Positions 27,814 through 36,375 of a DNA stretch of 64,000 bases are shown in pieces (the first letter of the stretch is position 1; each line of letters begins with the position of its first letter). The notes beneath the pieces were generated by a model. The model searched no databases and had not been told where the DNA came from. It worked only from the letters and a program-made list of their open reading frames with translations. This DNA comes from an uncultured Clostridia bacterium (lineage in GTDB: Bacteria > Bacillota > Clostridia > Christensenellales > CAG-917): assembly GCA_934277645.1 (NCBI GenBank), contig CAKQUX010000006.1, positions 39,584 to 103,583 of the forward strand, read 5' to 3'. The position numbers were made by a program, and so were the translations under genes.

Positions 27814-28485
27814 ATGGCAAAAAAACGCGCTTCAAAATCAATGCTTGTTATAGGTGTCGGACGATACGGTAAGTATCTTGCTTTAAAACTTTTGGAACTT
27901 GGCAACGACGTTATGATTATCGATCAGGACGAAAAAGTTATCGAGGAGCTTGCGCCTGTTTTTACCGACGCACATATAGGCGATTGCACTAGCGAAACGG
28001 TGCTTAGAGCAATCGGCGCAGCTAGCTTCGATTGTTGTTTTGTTACCATTGACGAAAACTTTCAGGCATCGCTTGAAATCACATCGCTTTTATCTGATAT
28101 AGGCGCAAAGAAAATCGTTGCGAAAGCGTCCAGAGAATCGCAAGCGAAATTTTTGATGAAAGTTGGGGCAAACGAAGTTGTATATCCCGAAAAAGACAAT
28201 GCCGAAAGACTTGCCGTTAAATACGGAACTAACAACGTTTTCGATTATATTCAACTTTCAAAGGATTATTCGCTTGTTGAAATTCCTATTATGAAAGATT
28301 GGATAGGCAAGAGCATTTTGGAAATCGGCGTCAGAAAAAACTATGACATAAACGTCATAGCGATTAAACGTGACAGCGAATTTATTCCTTCTCCTGCTCC
28401 CGATTTTGTGTTTGCCTCAGGCGACCACGTCGTTACGCTCGGACATTCCGATGAAGTGATTGAAATTGCTCAAAAACTGAAATAG
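27814..28485 (+). CDS. ktrA: Potassium uptake regulatory subunit KtrA
   Basis: 223-residue cytosolic RCK protein. The Rossmann GVGRYG (14-19) binds nucleotide; DQDEKVIEEL, IGDCTSE and KASRESQAKFLMKVGANEVVYP match RCK-N; residues about 140-223 form RCK-C (ILEIGVRKNYDINVIAIKR), where c-di-AMP binds in related proteins. It gates KtrB. Operon partner of ktrB. Confidence 0.93.
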   Translation: MAKKRASKSMLVIGVGRYGKYLALKLLELGNDVMIIDQDEKVIEELAPVFTDAHIGDCTSETVLRAIGAASFDCCFVTIDENFQASLEITSLLSDIGAKKIVAKASRESQAKFLMKVGANEVVYPEKDNAERLAVKYGTNNVFDYIQLSKDYSLVEIPIMKDWIGKSILEIGVRKNYDINVIAIKRDSEFIPSPAPDFVFASGDHVVTLGHSDEVIEIAQKLK

Positions 28486-28926
28486 TAAGGCATTTGCCTA
28501 AATTTACGGTATTCTATGCCGTCGCTTTTTGCGGCTTTGTCGCTGAAAATTCGGTTTAATTTTATGCTTGGTTTTAACTTAGTGAGTAAATTTAAATAGC
28601 ATAACATTTAAAAAGTTTATGTTTTAAAAAGTCAAGCCGAGATAATCGAGATAATATAATTTAAGATAAAACAAATAAGTCAAGCCATAGGCTTGACTTA
28701 TTACATTTCAATTTGCTATTGAACTTTAATTTAATATTACACTTCAATTTGACTTGCTTTCGTATTTCATTTTGGCTATTACTTTTATTTTGATTACTGT
28801 ATCAATTTAACTATAATAATTTTAACTATCGTATTTCAATTTGACTCATTTTGTTTAAACTTGACAATTTCAAAATGACTTACTTTATTTTTAATTTTAT
28901 TAAATTATGCATATCGTTTTAGAATT
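28486..28926. other. AT-rich spacer with degenerate repeats
   Basis: Contains a perfect stem-loop (28674-28702). From about 28700 to 28885 variants of ATTTCAATTTGACTT recur at least five times (for example TTTCAATTTGCT, CTTCAATTTGACTTGC, TTTCAATTTGACTCA, TTTCAAAATGACTTAC). No gene seen. Confidence 0.6.
28674..28702. terminator. Perfect 13-bp stem-loop between converging units
   Basis: AATAAGTCAAGCC-ATA-GGCTTGACTTATT. T-rich sequence on the minus strand (TGTTTTATC) suggests it ends the two-component operon; it may also serve ktrA. Confidence 0.7.
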
Positions 28927-30267
28927 TTAGCCTAATATATCTTGTTCTGAATCGGTTTGCTTGCATTTTACGGGTTTTAACTTTTTAGGCTTCTTTTCTT
29001 TTTCTTTTTTTGCTTCGCCGAACAATGAAATTACAAACATGGTATATTTGCCTTCTTCGCTTTGACATTCGATTTTTCCGTTCATCGTATCGACAATGGA
29101 CTTTGCGATGGACAAGCCCAGTCCGAAACTTTTCTTTTCGGATTCTTCGTTCGTCACTTTATAGAAGCGTTCGAAAATATGTTTTTGATTTTCTTCCGAA
29201 ATTCCGTTTCCGGTGTTAGAAATCGTAAGTCGAATTGTTTTTTTGTTTCGCTCTAAGCCGGCTCTGATTTTTCCGCCGACGTTGACGTACTTAATGGCGT
29301 TGTCGCAAAGTATAGACAAAAGTTTGTCAAGGCTTGCCGTATCGACCATATAGTAAATGTCGTTTTCGATTTTTGTTTCGAGCGTAATGTTCTTTTCAAA
29401 GCAAGTCGCTTCAAATGACAATAGGGTGGATTCTAAATATTCGCTGAGATTGATGAGCTTTTTGTCGGGCTTATAAAATATGCTTTGGAATTTACTAAGC
29501 TCTAACATTTCGAAAACGAGATGATTCATTTTTTCTATTTGTTGATTTGAACTTGTAAGCCATTTTTTCGCATCTGGGTTATCGCTTAGCGAATCGCTGA
29601 TTAAGTTTAAATCGGTAGCAATGACGGTGAGTGGAGTTTTAAGTTCATGCGAAACGTTTGCGACGAGTTCTTTTTGGTTGTTGAAAGCGTTTTCGACGGG
29701 TTTGACAGCCTTTCTTGCAAAAAGCCAGCCGAGCAAGGCAAACAGCCATACGCACGCAACCGTAACGGCGGCGAAAGATACGACAAGCGTTATGATTGCC
29801 CTATGGTCGGCAGAGTAGTCGCAGACCGCATATACAATTTCATTGCTGACGGGATTGTTTGTGCGCGCGGTTTGAATCCAAAAATGACGGGAGCCGATTT
29901 CGATTTTCTCTTTTTCGGTGTTTAAAACTTTGTTGATTATTTGCGCTTGTTCGGTCGCCGTGTAAGGTTCAAGACGCTTTTTTTCGACTACGACTCCGTC
30001 GCGCTCGACAATGACAATGCAGTTTGTCATGCCGTCGAAACTTTTAAATTCACGACCGAAACCGCCGCTTATCTGATAGTCGTTTATTGTGCGGTTTAAA
30101 CTGTCTTTTACGTTTCTTGTCATATTGGCATATGCTATGCTGAATACAACGGTGAATATAACGACTAAAATGCCCGTGCCGATAGCCGAGCATAAAAGCA
30201 TGAATTTATATTTTAAATCGCCGAAGAGTTCGGTGTTGTCGTTTGAAGGTTTTTCGTTGTTATTCAC
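28927..30267 (-). CDS. Sensor histidine kinase
   Basis: 446-residue membrane kinase. TM helix about 22-47, an extracytoplasmic sensor of about 115 residues, TM helix about 160-187, then HisKA with NVSHELKTPL (phospho-acceptor His207) and HATPase_c with DNAIKYV (N-box), NTGNGISEENQKHIFERF (G1) and FGLGLSIAKSIVD (G2). The tail is Lys/Glu-rich. Start overlaps the end of the response-regulator gene by 8 nt, so translation is coupled. Its signal cannot be deduced from the sequence. Confidence 0.94.
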   Translation of the reverse strand: MNNNEKPSNDNTELFGDLKYKFMLLCSAIGTGILVVIFTVVFSIAYANMTRNVKDSLNRTINDYQISGGFGREFKSFDGMTNCIVIVERDGVVVEKKRLEPYTATEQAQIINKVLNTEKEKIEIGSRHFWIQTARTNNPVSNEIVYAVCDYSADHRAIITLVVSFAAVTVACVWLFALLGWLFARKAVKPVENAFNNQKELVANVSHELKTPLTVIATDLNLISDSLSDNPDAKKWLTSSNQQIEKMNHLVFEMLELSKFQSIFYKPDKKLINLSEYLESTLLSFEATCFEKNITLETKIENDIYYMVDTASLDKLLSILCDNAIKYVNVGGKIRAGLERNKKTIRLTISNTGNGISEENQKHIFERFYKVTNEESEKKSFGLGLSIAKSIVDTMNGKIECQSEEGKYTMFVISLFGEAKKEKEKKPKKLKPVKCKQTDSEQDILG

Positions 30268-30940
30268 TCTTTTTATCCTCTAATTGATAGCCCACGCCTC
30301 TGATTGCCGAAATAGTGAACGGCGCGTTTAAGAAATTGAGTTTCTTTCTTAAAAAAGATATGAACACTTCGACCGTGTTCGATTCAAACTCGCTGTCGAA
30401 TCCCCATACTTTTGCGATGAGATTTTCCTTGTCGGCGATTTTCCCGTCACGTTCGTAAAGATATTTCATAATCTCGAACTCTTTAAGCGACAGTTTTACG
30501 CTTTTTGCTTCATAGCTGAGTTCGTATGTGTTGACGTCGAGTTTAACGCCTTTATGGTCGAGTACGCCCAAATATGCGTCCGATTTGCGACGGGTGAGCG
30601 CGCGTATTCTTGCAAGAAGCTCGGGTATCGAAAACGGCTTTGCGATATAATCGTCCGCGCCGTAGTCGAGCCCCTGAACCTTGTTTGCCTCGTCGGTGAG
30701 AGCGGTAAGCATAATAACGGGTGTTGAAATTTCGTTTTGACGAAGTTTTTTCAAAACCTCGAAGCCGTTCATTTGCGGAAGCATAACGTCAAGCAAAATA
30801 ACGTCGAAAATTCCGCTGAGAGCGTATTCATAACCGCTTTTACCGTCGTATACGTTTTCGACCTCGTACTTTTCTTTTTTAAGCACAGCCACCAAAGCGT
30901 CGGATAGGCTCGGTGAATCTTCAATAAGTAAAACACGCAT
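30260..30940 (-). CDS. OmpR/PhoB-family response regulator
   Basis: 226 residues. Receiver domain with acidic pocket LLIEDSPS, phospho-acceptor Asp51 in LLDVMLP, Thr in MLTA and Lys in AKPF; C-terminal winged helix with LKEFEIMKYL and the recognition segment SNTVEVFISFLRKKL. AAAGGAG precedes the ATG. Upstream are three TTTAAAAA direct repeats at 11-12 bp spacing, the geometry at which OmpR-family proteins bind, suggesting autoregulation. Confidence 0.95.
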   Translation of the reverse strand: MRVLLIEDSPSLSDALVAVLKKEKYEVENVYDGKSGYEYALSGIFDVILLDVMLPQMNGFEVLKKLRQNEISTPVIMLTALTDEANKVQGLDYGADDYIAKPFSIPELLARIRALTRRKSDAYLGVLDHKGVKLDVNTYELSYEAKSVKLSLKEFEIMKYLYERDGKIADKENLIAKVWGFDSEFESNTVEVFISFLRKKLNFLNAPFTISAIRGVGYQLEDKKSE

Positions 30941-30987
30941 AATATATCTCCTTTGTTTTAGGATAAATCCGCTTGCTTAAACTTTCA

Positions 30988-31032
30988 TTAAAAAAACAAT
31001 TTTAAAAAACATTTAAAAAAATTTTTAAAAAA
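30988..31032 (-). promoter_or_regulatory. Direct repeats upstream of the response-regulator gene
   Basis: TTTAAAAA starts at 31001, 31012 and 31024, with a related TTAAAAAAA at 30988. Spacing of 11-12 bp puts the repeats on one DNA face. The region is very A-rich, so chance is possible. Confidence 0.35.
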
Positions 31033-31084
31033 GTATTTTTTTATCGATTATTTAAGGTATTTTTAAGCTATTGCAATTATTATA

Positions 31085-31242
31085 ACGGTAGTAGGCAGGC
31101 AGAATAGATAGTGGCTGGCGTAGACCACGGTTAAAACGCTCATCTAACTATGGTTAAGTTTTTTGCCCTAATCTTGTCGCTTAGCGACGCCTTGACGGAA
31201 CACCTTTTTTCTCTCCGATTTTTGGGTGTTCCGTCCTTTTTT
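31085..31242 (+). ncRNA. Candidate structured small RNA
   Basis: This stretch is less AT-rich than its surroundings and has no ORF. Three helices can be drawn: GTGG (31111-31114) with CCAC (31125-31128), GTCGC-TTA-GCGAC (31176-31188), and a strong terminator at 31194-31242. A TATAAC (31081-31086) could be a -10 box, though no good -35 was found. It does not match tmRNA, SRP RNA, RNase P RNA or a riboswitch class I know. The next gene starts 200 nt beyond the terminator, so a free RNA is more likely than a leader. Confidence 0.4.
31194..31242 (+). terminator. Strong terminator of the candidate RNA
   Basis: GACGGAACACC (31194-31204) and its exact complement (31225-31235) with a 20-nt T-rich loop, followed by CTTTTTT. 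Confidence 0.85.
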
Positions 31243-31443
31243 ATTCAATTTTATCTTTAACATTATATATCTTTTTATTTTTATTTTCAATATTCATTTT
31301 AAAAACGGCTTTTGTTTCGACTTAATTATGCTGATTTTTGCCCGATAAAGAACGAAAAATTTAAAATTTGGATATTATATCATAGAATGTGAGCAAATTT
31401 TTATGGACTTTGCCTGTTTTCGTGTTAAAATGAGTTGACGCTT

Positions 31444-32295
31444 ATGAGAAAACTGAAAGTAATTATAAATAGAATGAGCGGAAACGGCTCAAAGGCATAT
31501 CTCGACAAGGTCGTATCCAAGTTGGAAACAAAATTTGACGAGAAGTTTGAAATCGCGCAGGTTATAAATCTTGCCGACGAAAACGACACGTTCGAGCTTG
31601 ACGGGTGCGACGCCGTTGCCGTTTGCGGCGGCGACGGGACTTTAAGCAATGCTTTAAACAAGGCGAGAGAGTTTGGCATCGACGTTTTTTATTTTCCTTA
31701 CGGCACTCTTAACGAGCTTGCAAAACATATAGCAAAAGTCGGCGGTGAGGCAGTAAACGAAACGGGCTTTATAGGTGACAGACAATTCGTTTACGTTGCG
31801 GCTACGGGGTCATTTACGCCGATAGGATATTCGACCACAAACAAATCGAAACGCAAGTTGAAATTTTTCGCATACGTTTTGCGTGTGCTTAAAGAATATA
31901 AGGTTTACAATATGAAAGCTACAATCGATGCGGACGGCGTTATCGACAGCGGCGAATATTCGCTCATTATGTGCCTCGATTCAAGAAGATGTTTCAGTTT
32001 TAATTTTAACAGACTTTACAAATTCAACGACGGAAAGTTTCATCTGCTCACCATCAAGACACCGAAAGGAGCGTTTAAAAAATTCAAAATTTTCTTTCCG
32101 CTTTTCAGAGCGTTCTTCATCGGCTTTAACAAAGAGTATAAAAGCAAAAATATGATTTTCAAAGCTGCCGAAAAAGTCAAAATCAGTTATGACAAGGATT
32201 ATCCGATTTGTCTTGACGGCGAAAAGTATTTTGCAGGCACCGAGTATGAGGTAAAAATCGACCGCTCTAAAAGCAGGATATTCGTTATCGTTTGA
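31444..32295 (+). CDS. Diacylglycerol kinase-family lipid kinase
   Basis: 283 residues. The catalytic domain has CGGDGTLSNAL (nucleotide loop, about 61-71) and FPYGTLNELAKHI, a version of the PxGTxNDFA motif; the C-terminal beta domain ends with PICLDGEKYFAGTEYEVKI, as in YegS/DgkB-type kinases. It probably recycles diacylglycerol to phosphatidic acid, but sphingosine-like or other lipid substrates cannot be excluded. The ATG at 31444 is preferred; a TTG at 31435 is also in frame. No ribosome binding site is visible and TAAAAT (31425-31430) lies 13 nt before the ATG. Confidence 0.86.
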   Translation: MRKLKVIINRMSGNGSKAYLDKVVSKLETKFDEKFEIAQVINLADENDTFELDGCDAVAVCGGDGTLSNALNKAREFGIDVFYFPYGTLNELAKHIAKVGGEAVNETGFIGDRQFVYVAATGSFTPIGYSTTNKSKRKLKFFAYVLRVLKEYKVYNMKATIDADGVIDSGEYSLIMCLDSRRCFSFNFNRLYKFNDGKFHLLTIKTPKGAFKKFKIFFPLFRAFFIGFNKEYKSKNMIFKAAEKVKISYDKDYPICLDGEKYFAGTEYEVKIDRSKSRIFVIV

Positions 32296-32517
32296 TAGCT
32301 GCCTAAAAAAGGCGGTTTAAAACAAAGTGCGGCATTTAAGTTTTGCGGTGTAAAGACAAAAAGTTAAATCCGAATCGTTATAACCAAAAAACTAAATCGA
32401 AATCGTTATAAGCGATATAGCCGTAATCGGAATCGTATTAGCAAAATTAGTTATAATTAAAATCGTTATAAAAAAAATAATAATCAAAATTGTTATAAAC
32501 AAAATAACTCTAATAAA
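32296..32517. repeat. Degenerate 27-31 bp repeats (ATCGTTATAA)
   Basis: Between about 32370 and 32505 five loose copies share AATCGTTATAA or AATCGTATTA / AATTGTTATAA followed by A-rich sequence. No gene is seen. Confidence 0.6.
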
Positions 32518-32558
32518 AATTAAAAAACGAAACAGAATGGTTGTTTCGTTTTTTAATT
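32518..32558. terminator. Bidirectional terminator
   Basis: AAAAAACGAAAC (32522-32533) and its exact complement (32543-32554), extendable by four A-T pairs. T-runs on both strands; it would end the kinase gene and the convergent 42-residue gene. Confidence 0.88.
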
Positions 32559-32611
32559 GATTAAGATTTGAAAGTTTAACGCTTAGACGCTATGACGCAA
32601 ATGCGAGACGC

Positions 32612-32740
32612 TTATTTAAACAAACTTTCGATTTTTCTTAAAATTTTCTTTTCGCCACGAGCGGCGATTTCGTTTTTATAGACTAGGTAGCCGGTCGCTA
32701 CTGCGCCGACCGCCACGCCCAAGAGTAATTTGTTTTTCAT
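32612..32740 (-). CDS. 42-residue single-span membrane protein
   Basis: Too short to be flagged easily but well supported: GGAGG (32746-32750) lies 5 nt before the ATG and a terminator follows. The peptide starts MKNKLLLGVAVGAVATGYLV, one hydrophobic helix rich in Gly, Ala and Val, then a positively charged amphipathic tail (YKNEIAARGEKKILRKIESLFK has 22 residues split here as YKNEIAARGE and KKILRKIESLFK). The positive tail would stay in the cytoplasm. No family recognised; a small regulator or partner of a membrane complex is possible. It could also be part of the same transcript as the protease at 33331, but a minus-strand stem-loop separates them. Confidence 0.72.
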   Translation of the reverse strand: MKNKLLLGVAVGAVATGYLVYKNEIAARGEKKILRKIESLFK

Positions 32741-32750
32741 TTCTTCCTCC

Positions 32751-33047
32751 TATATTTATAATGTGATATTTAAGAAAGGTTAGGGAAAAAAAATTTTGCC
32801 ATATAATGGTGAAATAAATCCTTATAGTTTTTTAATGAATAAACTAAAGATTTTTAATAAATGAAATTATTTAATGAATTGACGAAATTGAGTTTTATAG
32901 ATAAATAAAATCGAGTTTTAATAAATGACGAAGTGTTTTGGCGAATAAGCAAAACCGTGTTTTAATAAATGAAGGTGTGTATTACAAATTGTTTATAATT
33001 AACGCAAAAGCTAAGTTGCAAAGTGTATTGACTAAAAGTCGCAACGA
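32751..33047. other. AT-rich spacer with GTTTTAATAAATGA repeats
   Basis: Variants of GTTTTAATAAATGA and TTTTAATAAATGAA occur around 32848, 32915 and 32958. No gene seen. Confidence 0.5.
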
Positions 33048-33077
33048 TAAAAAAACCGCAACATAGTTGCGGCTTTT
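33048..33077 (-). terminator. Terminator downstream of the HtrA-like protease
   Basis: CCGCAAC-ATA-GTTGCGG (33056-33072); on the minus strand it is followed by seven T, 260 nt after the protease stop. Confidence 0.75.
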
Positions 33078-33330
33078 CAATTTGTAAAAGATTAGTTGAT
33101 TTTTAGATTTCTTGACATAATGAATTAGTCAAAATAAATGATAACTTGAATAACAGATTAGTCGATTCTATTTAAATGATTAGCCAAATAAAAGATTGGT
33201 CTAAATATTTAAATTGATTAGTCATAAGTCAATTATAATATAGTCCATATAGCCTTTATGAATCAAACTATATAAATGAAAATTTAATCTATATAAGCTA
33301 TAATGATTAGTCGATATATTTATTTGACTT
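33078..33330. repeat. Dispersed GATTAGTC repeats
   Basis: GATTAGTC or one-mismatch variants occur at 33123, 33156, 33178, 33194, 33216 and 33305 in AT-rich DNA, forming the 3' region of the protease gene on the minus strand. Irregular spacing, no gene. Confidence 0.6.
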
Positions 33331-34353
33331 TTAAGCTCTGCCTTGCGCGACGTAATCGATAGTTATGGATTTTTCGGTTTCCACATCGGATAGGAACTTT
33401 AAAACCGTTTGCATAGCGACGGCAAATCCCATATTTTCCGCTTCGGTTTCTGAAATCTTGCTTTCGATAATGCCGATGACAACGCCGTTTTTATCGAACA
33501 TAGGTCCGCCCGAATTTCCGTTATTGACGGCGGCGTCCGTCATAATGTAATAGGCGTCGCCCCAGTTTGAAAGTTTCATTGCGCCGTGACTTATCGAGCC
33601 TGTCGTAACCGAAAGTCCGATGCCCTTAGGGTTGCCGATGATTGCGACTTGTTCGCCGAGTTTTGCATAATCGCTTGAAGCAAGTTTGACGGCAGGGTGA
33701 GTCGTGGACGACGGGGTAGCGGTTTTGAAAGTCAGAAGCGCAAGGTCTACGTCTTCGTCGAGATAAACGATTTCAAGTTGATAAGCGGTCGATTCGCCGT
33801 AAAAACGACAAACGATAGATTCGTATTGAACGGTTGTTTTAGTCACGAACATTCCGGTTCTCGTTTCTTTTTCGTAGGTCACTACGTGGTGATTTGTGAG
33901 CATATATCTCGTATCGCCGTCGTTAATCAAAAATCCCGTAGCTGTCGAGGTGGTGGAGCTGCTTTCGCAAGTAATGACCGCACAAGCCGACATACAGTTG
34001 TCGGCGACGTATTCGCCAATCGACGTTTCGAGCCTTGACGACGCGCTCTTGGAAGCGGAATCGATAACGTCGGCAACAATATCCGAATCGGAGAGTTTGT
34101 CTTCGATTGCCTGTTGATATTGGTCACGGACGGCTGACGAAATAGTCGTTGCGTATTTTTCCGCAATGATGTTTTTCATCGACGCTAAAACGACTATGTT
34201 TACTATAACTACAAGAGCAAGCAAAATCGAAATGACAATAAGAGTAGTGTTGGTGCGTTTCAGTTTTGCGTACGCTTCTGTTTTTTCGGGCGGAATTTGT
34301 CCGTTGCCTCTGTCGTTATCGTTGTTATCGTAAAAATTATAAAAGTTATCCAT
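33331..34353 (-). CDS. Membrane-anchored trypsin-like protease (HtrA-like, no PDZ)
   Basis: 340 residues. A polar N-terminus is followed by one TM helix (about 37-57), a helical stalk (60-115), and an S1C-type protease domain outside the membrane. Triad: His156 in TNHHVV, Asp203 in EDVDLALL, Ser281 in GNSGGP; GNPKGIGLSVTTGSIS is typical of DegP/HtrA. The chain ends right after the protease domain, so the PDZ domain usual in HtrA is missing. Cys120, Cys124 and Cys129 lie at the domain start and could form a disulfide. AGAGGTGG precedes the ATG. Likely envelope quality control. Confidence 0.88.
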   Translation of the reverse strand: MDNFYNFYDNNDNDRGNGQIPPEKTEAYAKLKRTNTTLIVISILLALVVIVNIVVLASMKNIIAEKYATTISSAVRDQYQQAIEDKLSDSDIVADVIDSASKSASSRLETSIGEYVADNCMSACAVITCESSSTTSTATGFLINDGDTRYMLTNHHVVTYEKETRTGMFVTKTTVQYESIVCRFYGESTAYQLEIVYLDEDVDLALLTFKTATPSSTTHPAVKLASSDYAKLGEQVAIIGNPKGIGLSVTTGSISHGAMKLSNWGDAYYIMTDAAVNNGNSGGPMFDKNGVVIGIIESKISETEAENMGFAVAMQTVLKFLSDVETEKSITIDYVAQGRA

Positions 34354-34534
34354 AAGCCACCTCTGATGAGATAATATTAGTCACGCTGTCTTAAAATAAT
34401 ATTAAACTTTTTTTAATTATATTATAAAAAACGAAAAATATAGTCTATTTTATTGCAAAATTCGATTATCGTCAAAATTTTACGGATTTCACTTCCATTT
34501 CGGGCCATTTGTTCATTTTAAAGGCAAAAAAAGA

Positions 34535-34562
34535 TTGAATATTGTTAAATTTATGTTATAAT
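34535..34562 (+). promoter_or_regulatory. fhs promoter, leaderless geometry
   Basis: TTGAAT (34535-34540), 16-nt spacer, TATAAT (34557-34562), then CAAGCT and the ATG. Start of transcription would coincide with the start codon. Confidence 0.75.
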
Positions 34563-34568
34563 CAAGCT

Positions 34569-36212
34569 ATGAAAAGTGATATCGAAATTGCAGAGGCAAT
34601 AGTTCCTCAAAAAATTAAAGACGTTGCAAAAAAGTTGGGAATCGACGAAAGCAATCTCTTTTGCTATGGCGAATATATGGCAAAAGTCAAGTCGAGAGGC
34701 GACAAAAACGGTAAACTCGTTTTAGTCACTGCCATAAACCCGACTCCGCAAGGCGAAGGAAAAACGACCGTCGCGATAGGTCTTGCCGACGGGCTTTCCC
34801 TTTTGGGAGAAAAAGCGGCTCTCGCATTGAGAGAACCTTCTCTCGGTCCTGTATTCGGCGTTAAAGGCGGAGCTGCAGGCGGCGGATATTCGCAAGTTTA
34901 TCCTATGGCTGAAATCAACCTTCATTTTACCGGTGACATTCACGCAATCACGGCGGCAAACAATTTGCTTGCTTCTATGATTGACAATCATATTTTCCAA
35001 GGCAACGTTTTGGGAATCGACCCTAACAATATCGTTTTCAAAAGATGCCTTGACGCAAACGACAGAGCGCTTAGAGATATAACCGTAAACAGCGGCAATA
35101 AGAACTTGGAACACAAAGCCAATTTTGTAATTACAGCGGCTTGCGAAGTTATGGCAATTTTTTGCCTTGCAACGTCTCTTGACAATCTTAAAGAGCGTCT
35201 TGGAAACATTCTCGTTGCTTATACGTTTGACGGCAGACCTGTTTATGCGCATCAACTTAAAGCGGAAGACGCAATGACAATTTTGCTTAAGGACGCTTTC
35301 AGTCCTAATCTTGTCCAAACTTTGGAAGGAACGCCTGCATTCATTCACGGCGGACCTTTTGCAAACGTCGCTCACGGCTGTAACAGTGTTCAGGCAACGT
35401 ATACCGCACTTAGTTATGCTGACGTCGTAGTTACGGAAGCAGGTTTCGGCGCGGACCTTGGCGCAGAAAAGTTTTTCGATATTAAATGCAGAAATGCGTC
35501 GCTTAGTCCGTCTGCGGTTGTTCTGGTTGCGTCTATAAGAGCTTTGAAACTCAACGGCGGAATGGATAAAGACAATCTCGGCGAAGAAAACGAAGAGTGT
35601 TTAATCGGCGGTTGTCAAAACCTTGTCGGACACGTCGAAAACCTTAAAAAGTTCGGAGTGCCGATTGTCATTTCGCTCAATCGTTTCCCGACGGATACAG
35701 ACAAAGAAATCGATATGATTGCGCATTTGGCGGAAGTTATGGGCGTTAAGTTTGCCGTTTGCGACAGCTATGCAAAAGGCGGCGCAGGCGCTGTCGAACT
35801 TGCAAAAGTCGTTAAAGAAACTATCGAGACAGAAAAAGCCGACCTTAAATTCATTTACGATTTAAACGACGATATTAAAGACAAAATTACGAAACTTGCC
35901 GTCGAATATTACGGCGCAGGCTCGGTTGAATTTTCCGAACAAGCATTGAAGAGATTGCATCAAATCGAAAAGTTAGTAAAAGGTCTTCCTATTTGTGTGG
36001 CAAAAACGCAATATTCTTTCAGCGACGACCCTACGTTGCTTGGCAGACCGACCGATTTCACTTTCCACGTCAGCGACGTTGAATATCGCGCAGGAGCAGG
36101 CTTTGTTGTCGTGCTCAGCAACAGCATGTTGCTTATGTTCGGATTGCCGAAAGTTCCTAACGCTTGCAAGATGACAATCGACAGCGACGGAAAAATTTCG
36201 GGCTTATATTAG
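34569..36212 (+). CDS. fhs: Formate-tetrahydrofolate ligase
   Basis: 547 residues, close to the usual 556. It makes 10-formyl-THF from formate, THF and ATP. P-loop TPTPQGEGKTT-like at 58-67 (PTPQGEGKTT), then EPSLGPVFGVKGGAAGGGYSQ split as EPSLGPVFG and VKGGAAGGGY, NLHFTGD, and GGPFANVAHGCNS, all family signatures. The ATG at 34569 is chosen because upstream codons overlap the promoter and have no ribosome binding site; TATAAT sits 6 nt before it. With folD at 60571 it forms a one-carbon pathway; alone it does not prove acetogenesis. Confidence 0.96.
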   Translation: MKSDIEIAEAIVPQKIKDVAKKLGIDESNLFCYGEYMAKVKSRGDKNGKLVLVTAINPTPQGEGKTTVAIGLADGLSLLGEKAALALREPSLGPVFGVKGGAAGGGYSQVYPMAEINLHFTGDIHAITAANNLLASMIDNHIFQGNVLGIDPNNIVFKRCLDANDRALRDITVNSGNKNLEHKANFVITAACEVMAIFCLATSLDNLKERLGNILVAYTFDGRPVYAHQLKAEDAMTILLKDAFSPNLVQTLEGTPAFIHGGPFANVAHGCNSVQATYTALSYADVVVTEAGFGADLGAEKFFDIKCRNASLSPSAVVLVASIRALKLNGGMDKDNLGEENEECLIGGCQNLVGHVENLKKFGVPIVISLNRFPTDTDKEIDMIAHLAEVMGVKFAVCDSYAKGGAGAVELAKVVKETIETEKADLKFIYDLNDDIKDKITKLAVEYYGAGSVEFSEQALKRLHQIEKLVKGLPICVAKTQYSFSDDPTLLGRPTDFTFHVSDVEYRAGAGFVVVLSNSMLLMFGLPKVPNACKMTIDSDGKISGLY

Positions 36213-36375
36213 TTTATCAATATATCAAGGCGGATTGTTATTAAATTATGTTAAGATTTGGCTTTAAGGCTATGTCGAAACTTAAAATACGCCGAAGCGC
36301 TAAAAGCGCAAATTAAAACTTTGCTTTCCGTTTCGGAGAGCGCGGCATAATCGCCGCAAGCATCAAGGAGGAACT

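Noticed and set aside
31085..31242. SRP RNA, tmRNA or RNase P RNA
   Set aside because: None of their conserved loops or ends could be found in this stretch.
34354..34568. Folate or formate riboswitch before fhs
   Set aside because: The promoter abuts the start codon, leaving no leader to form one.
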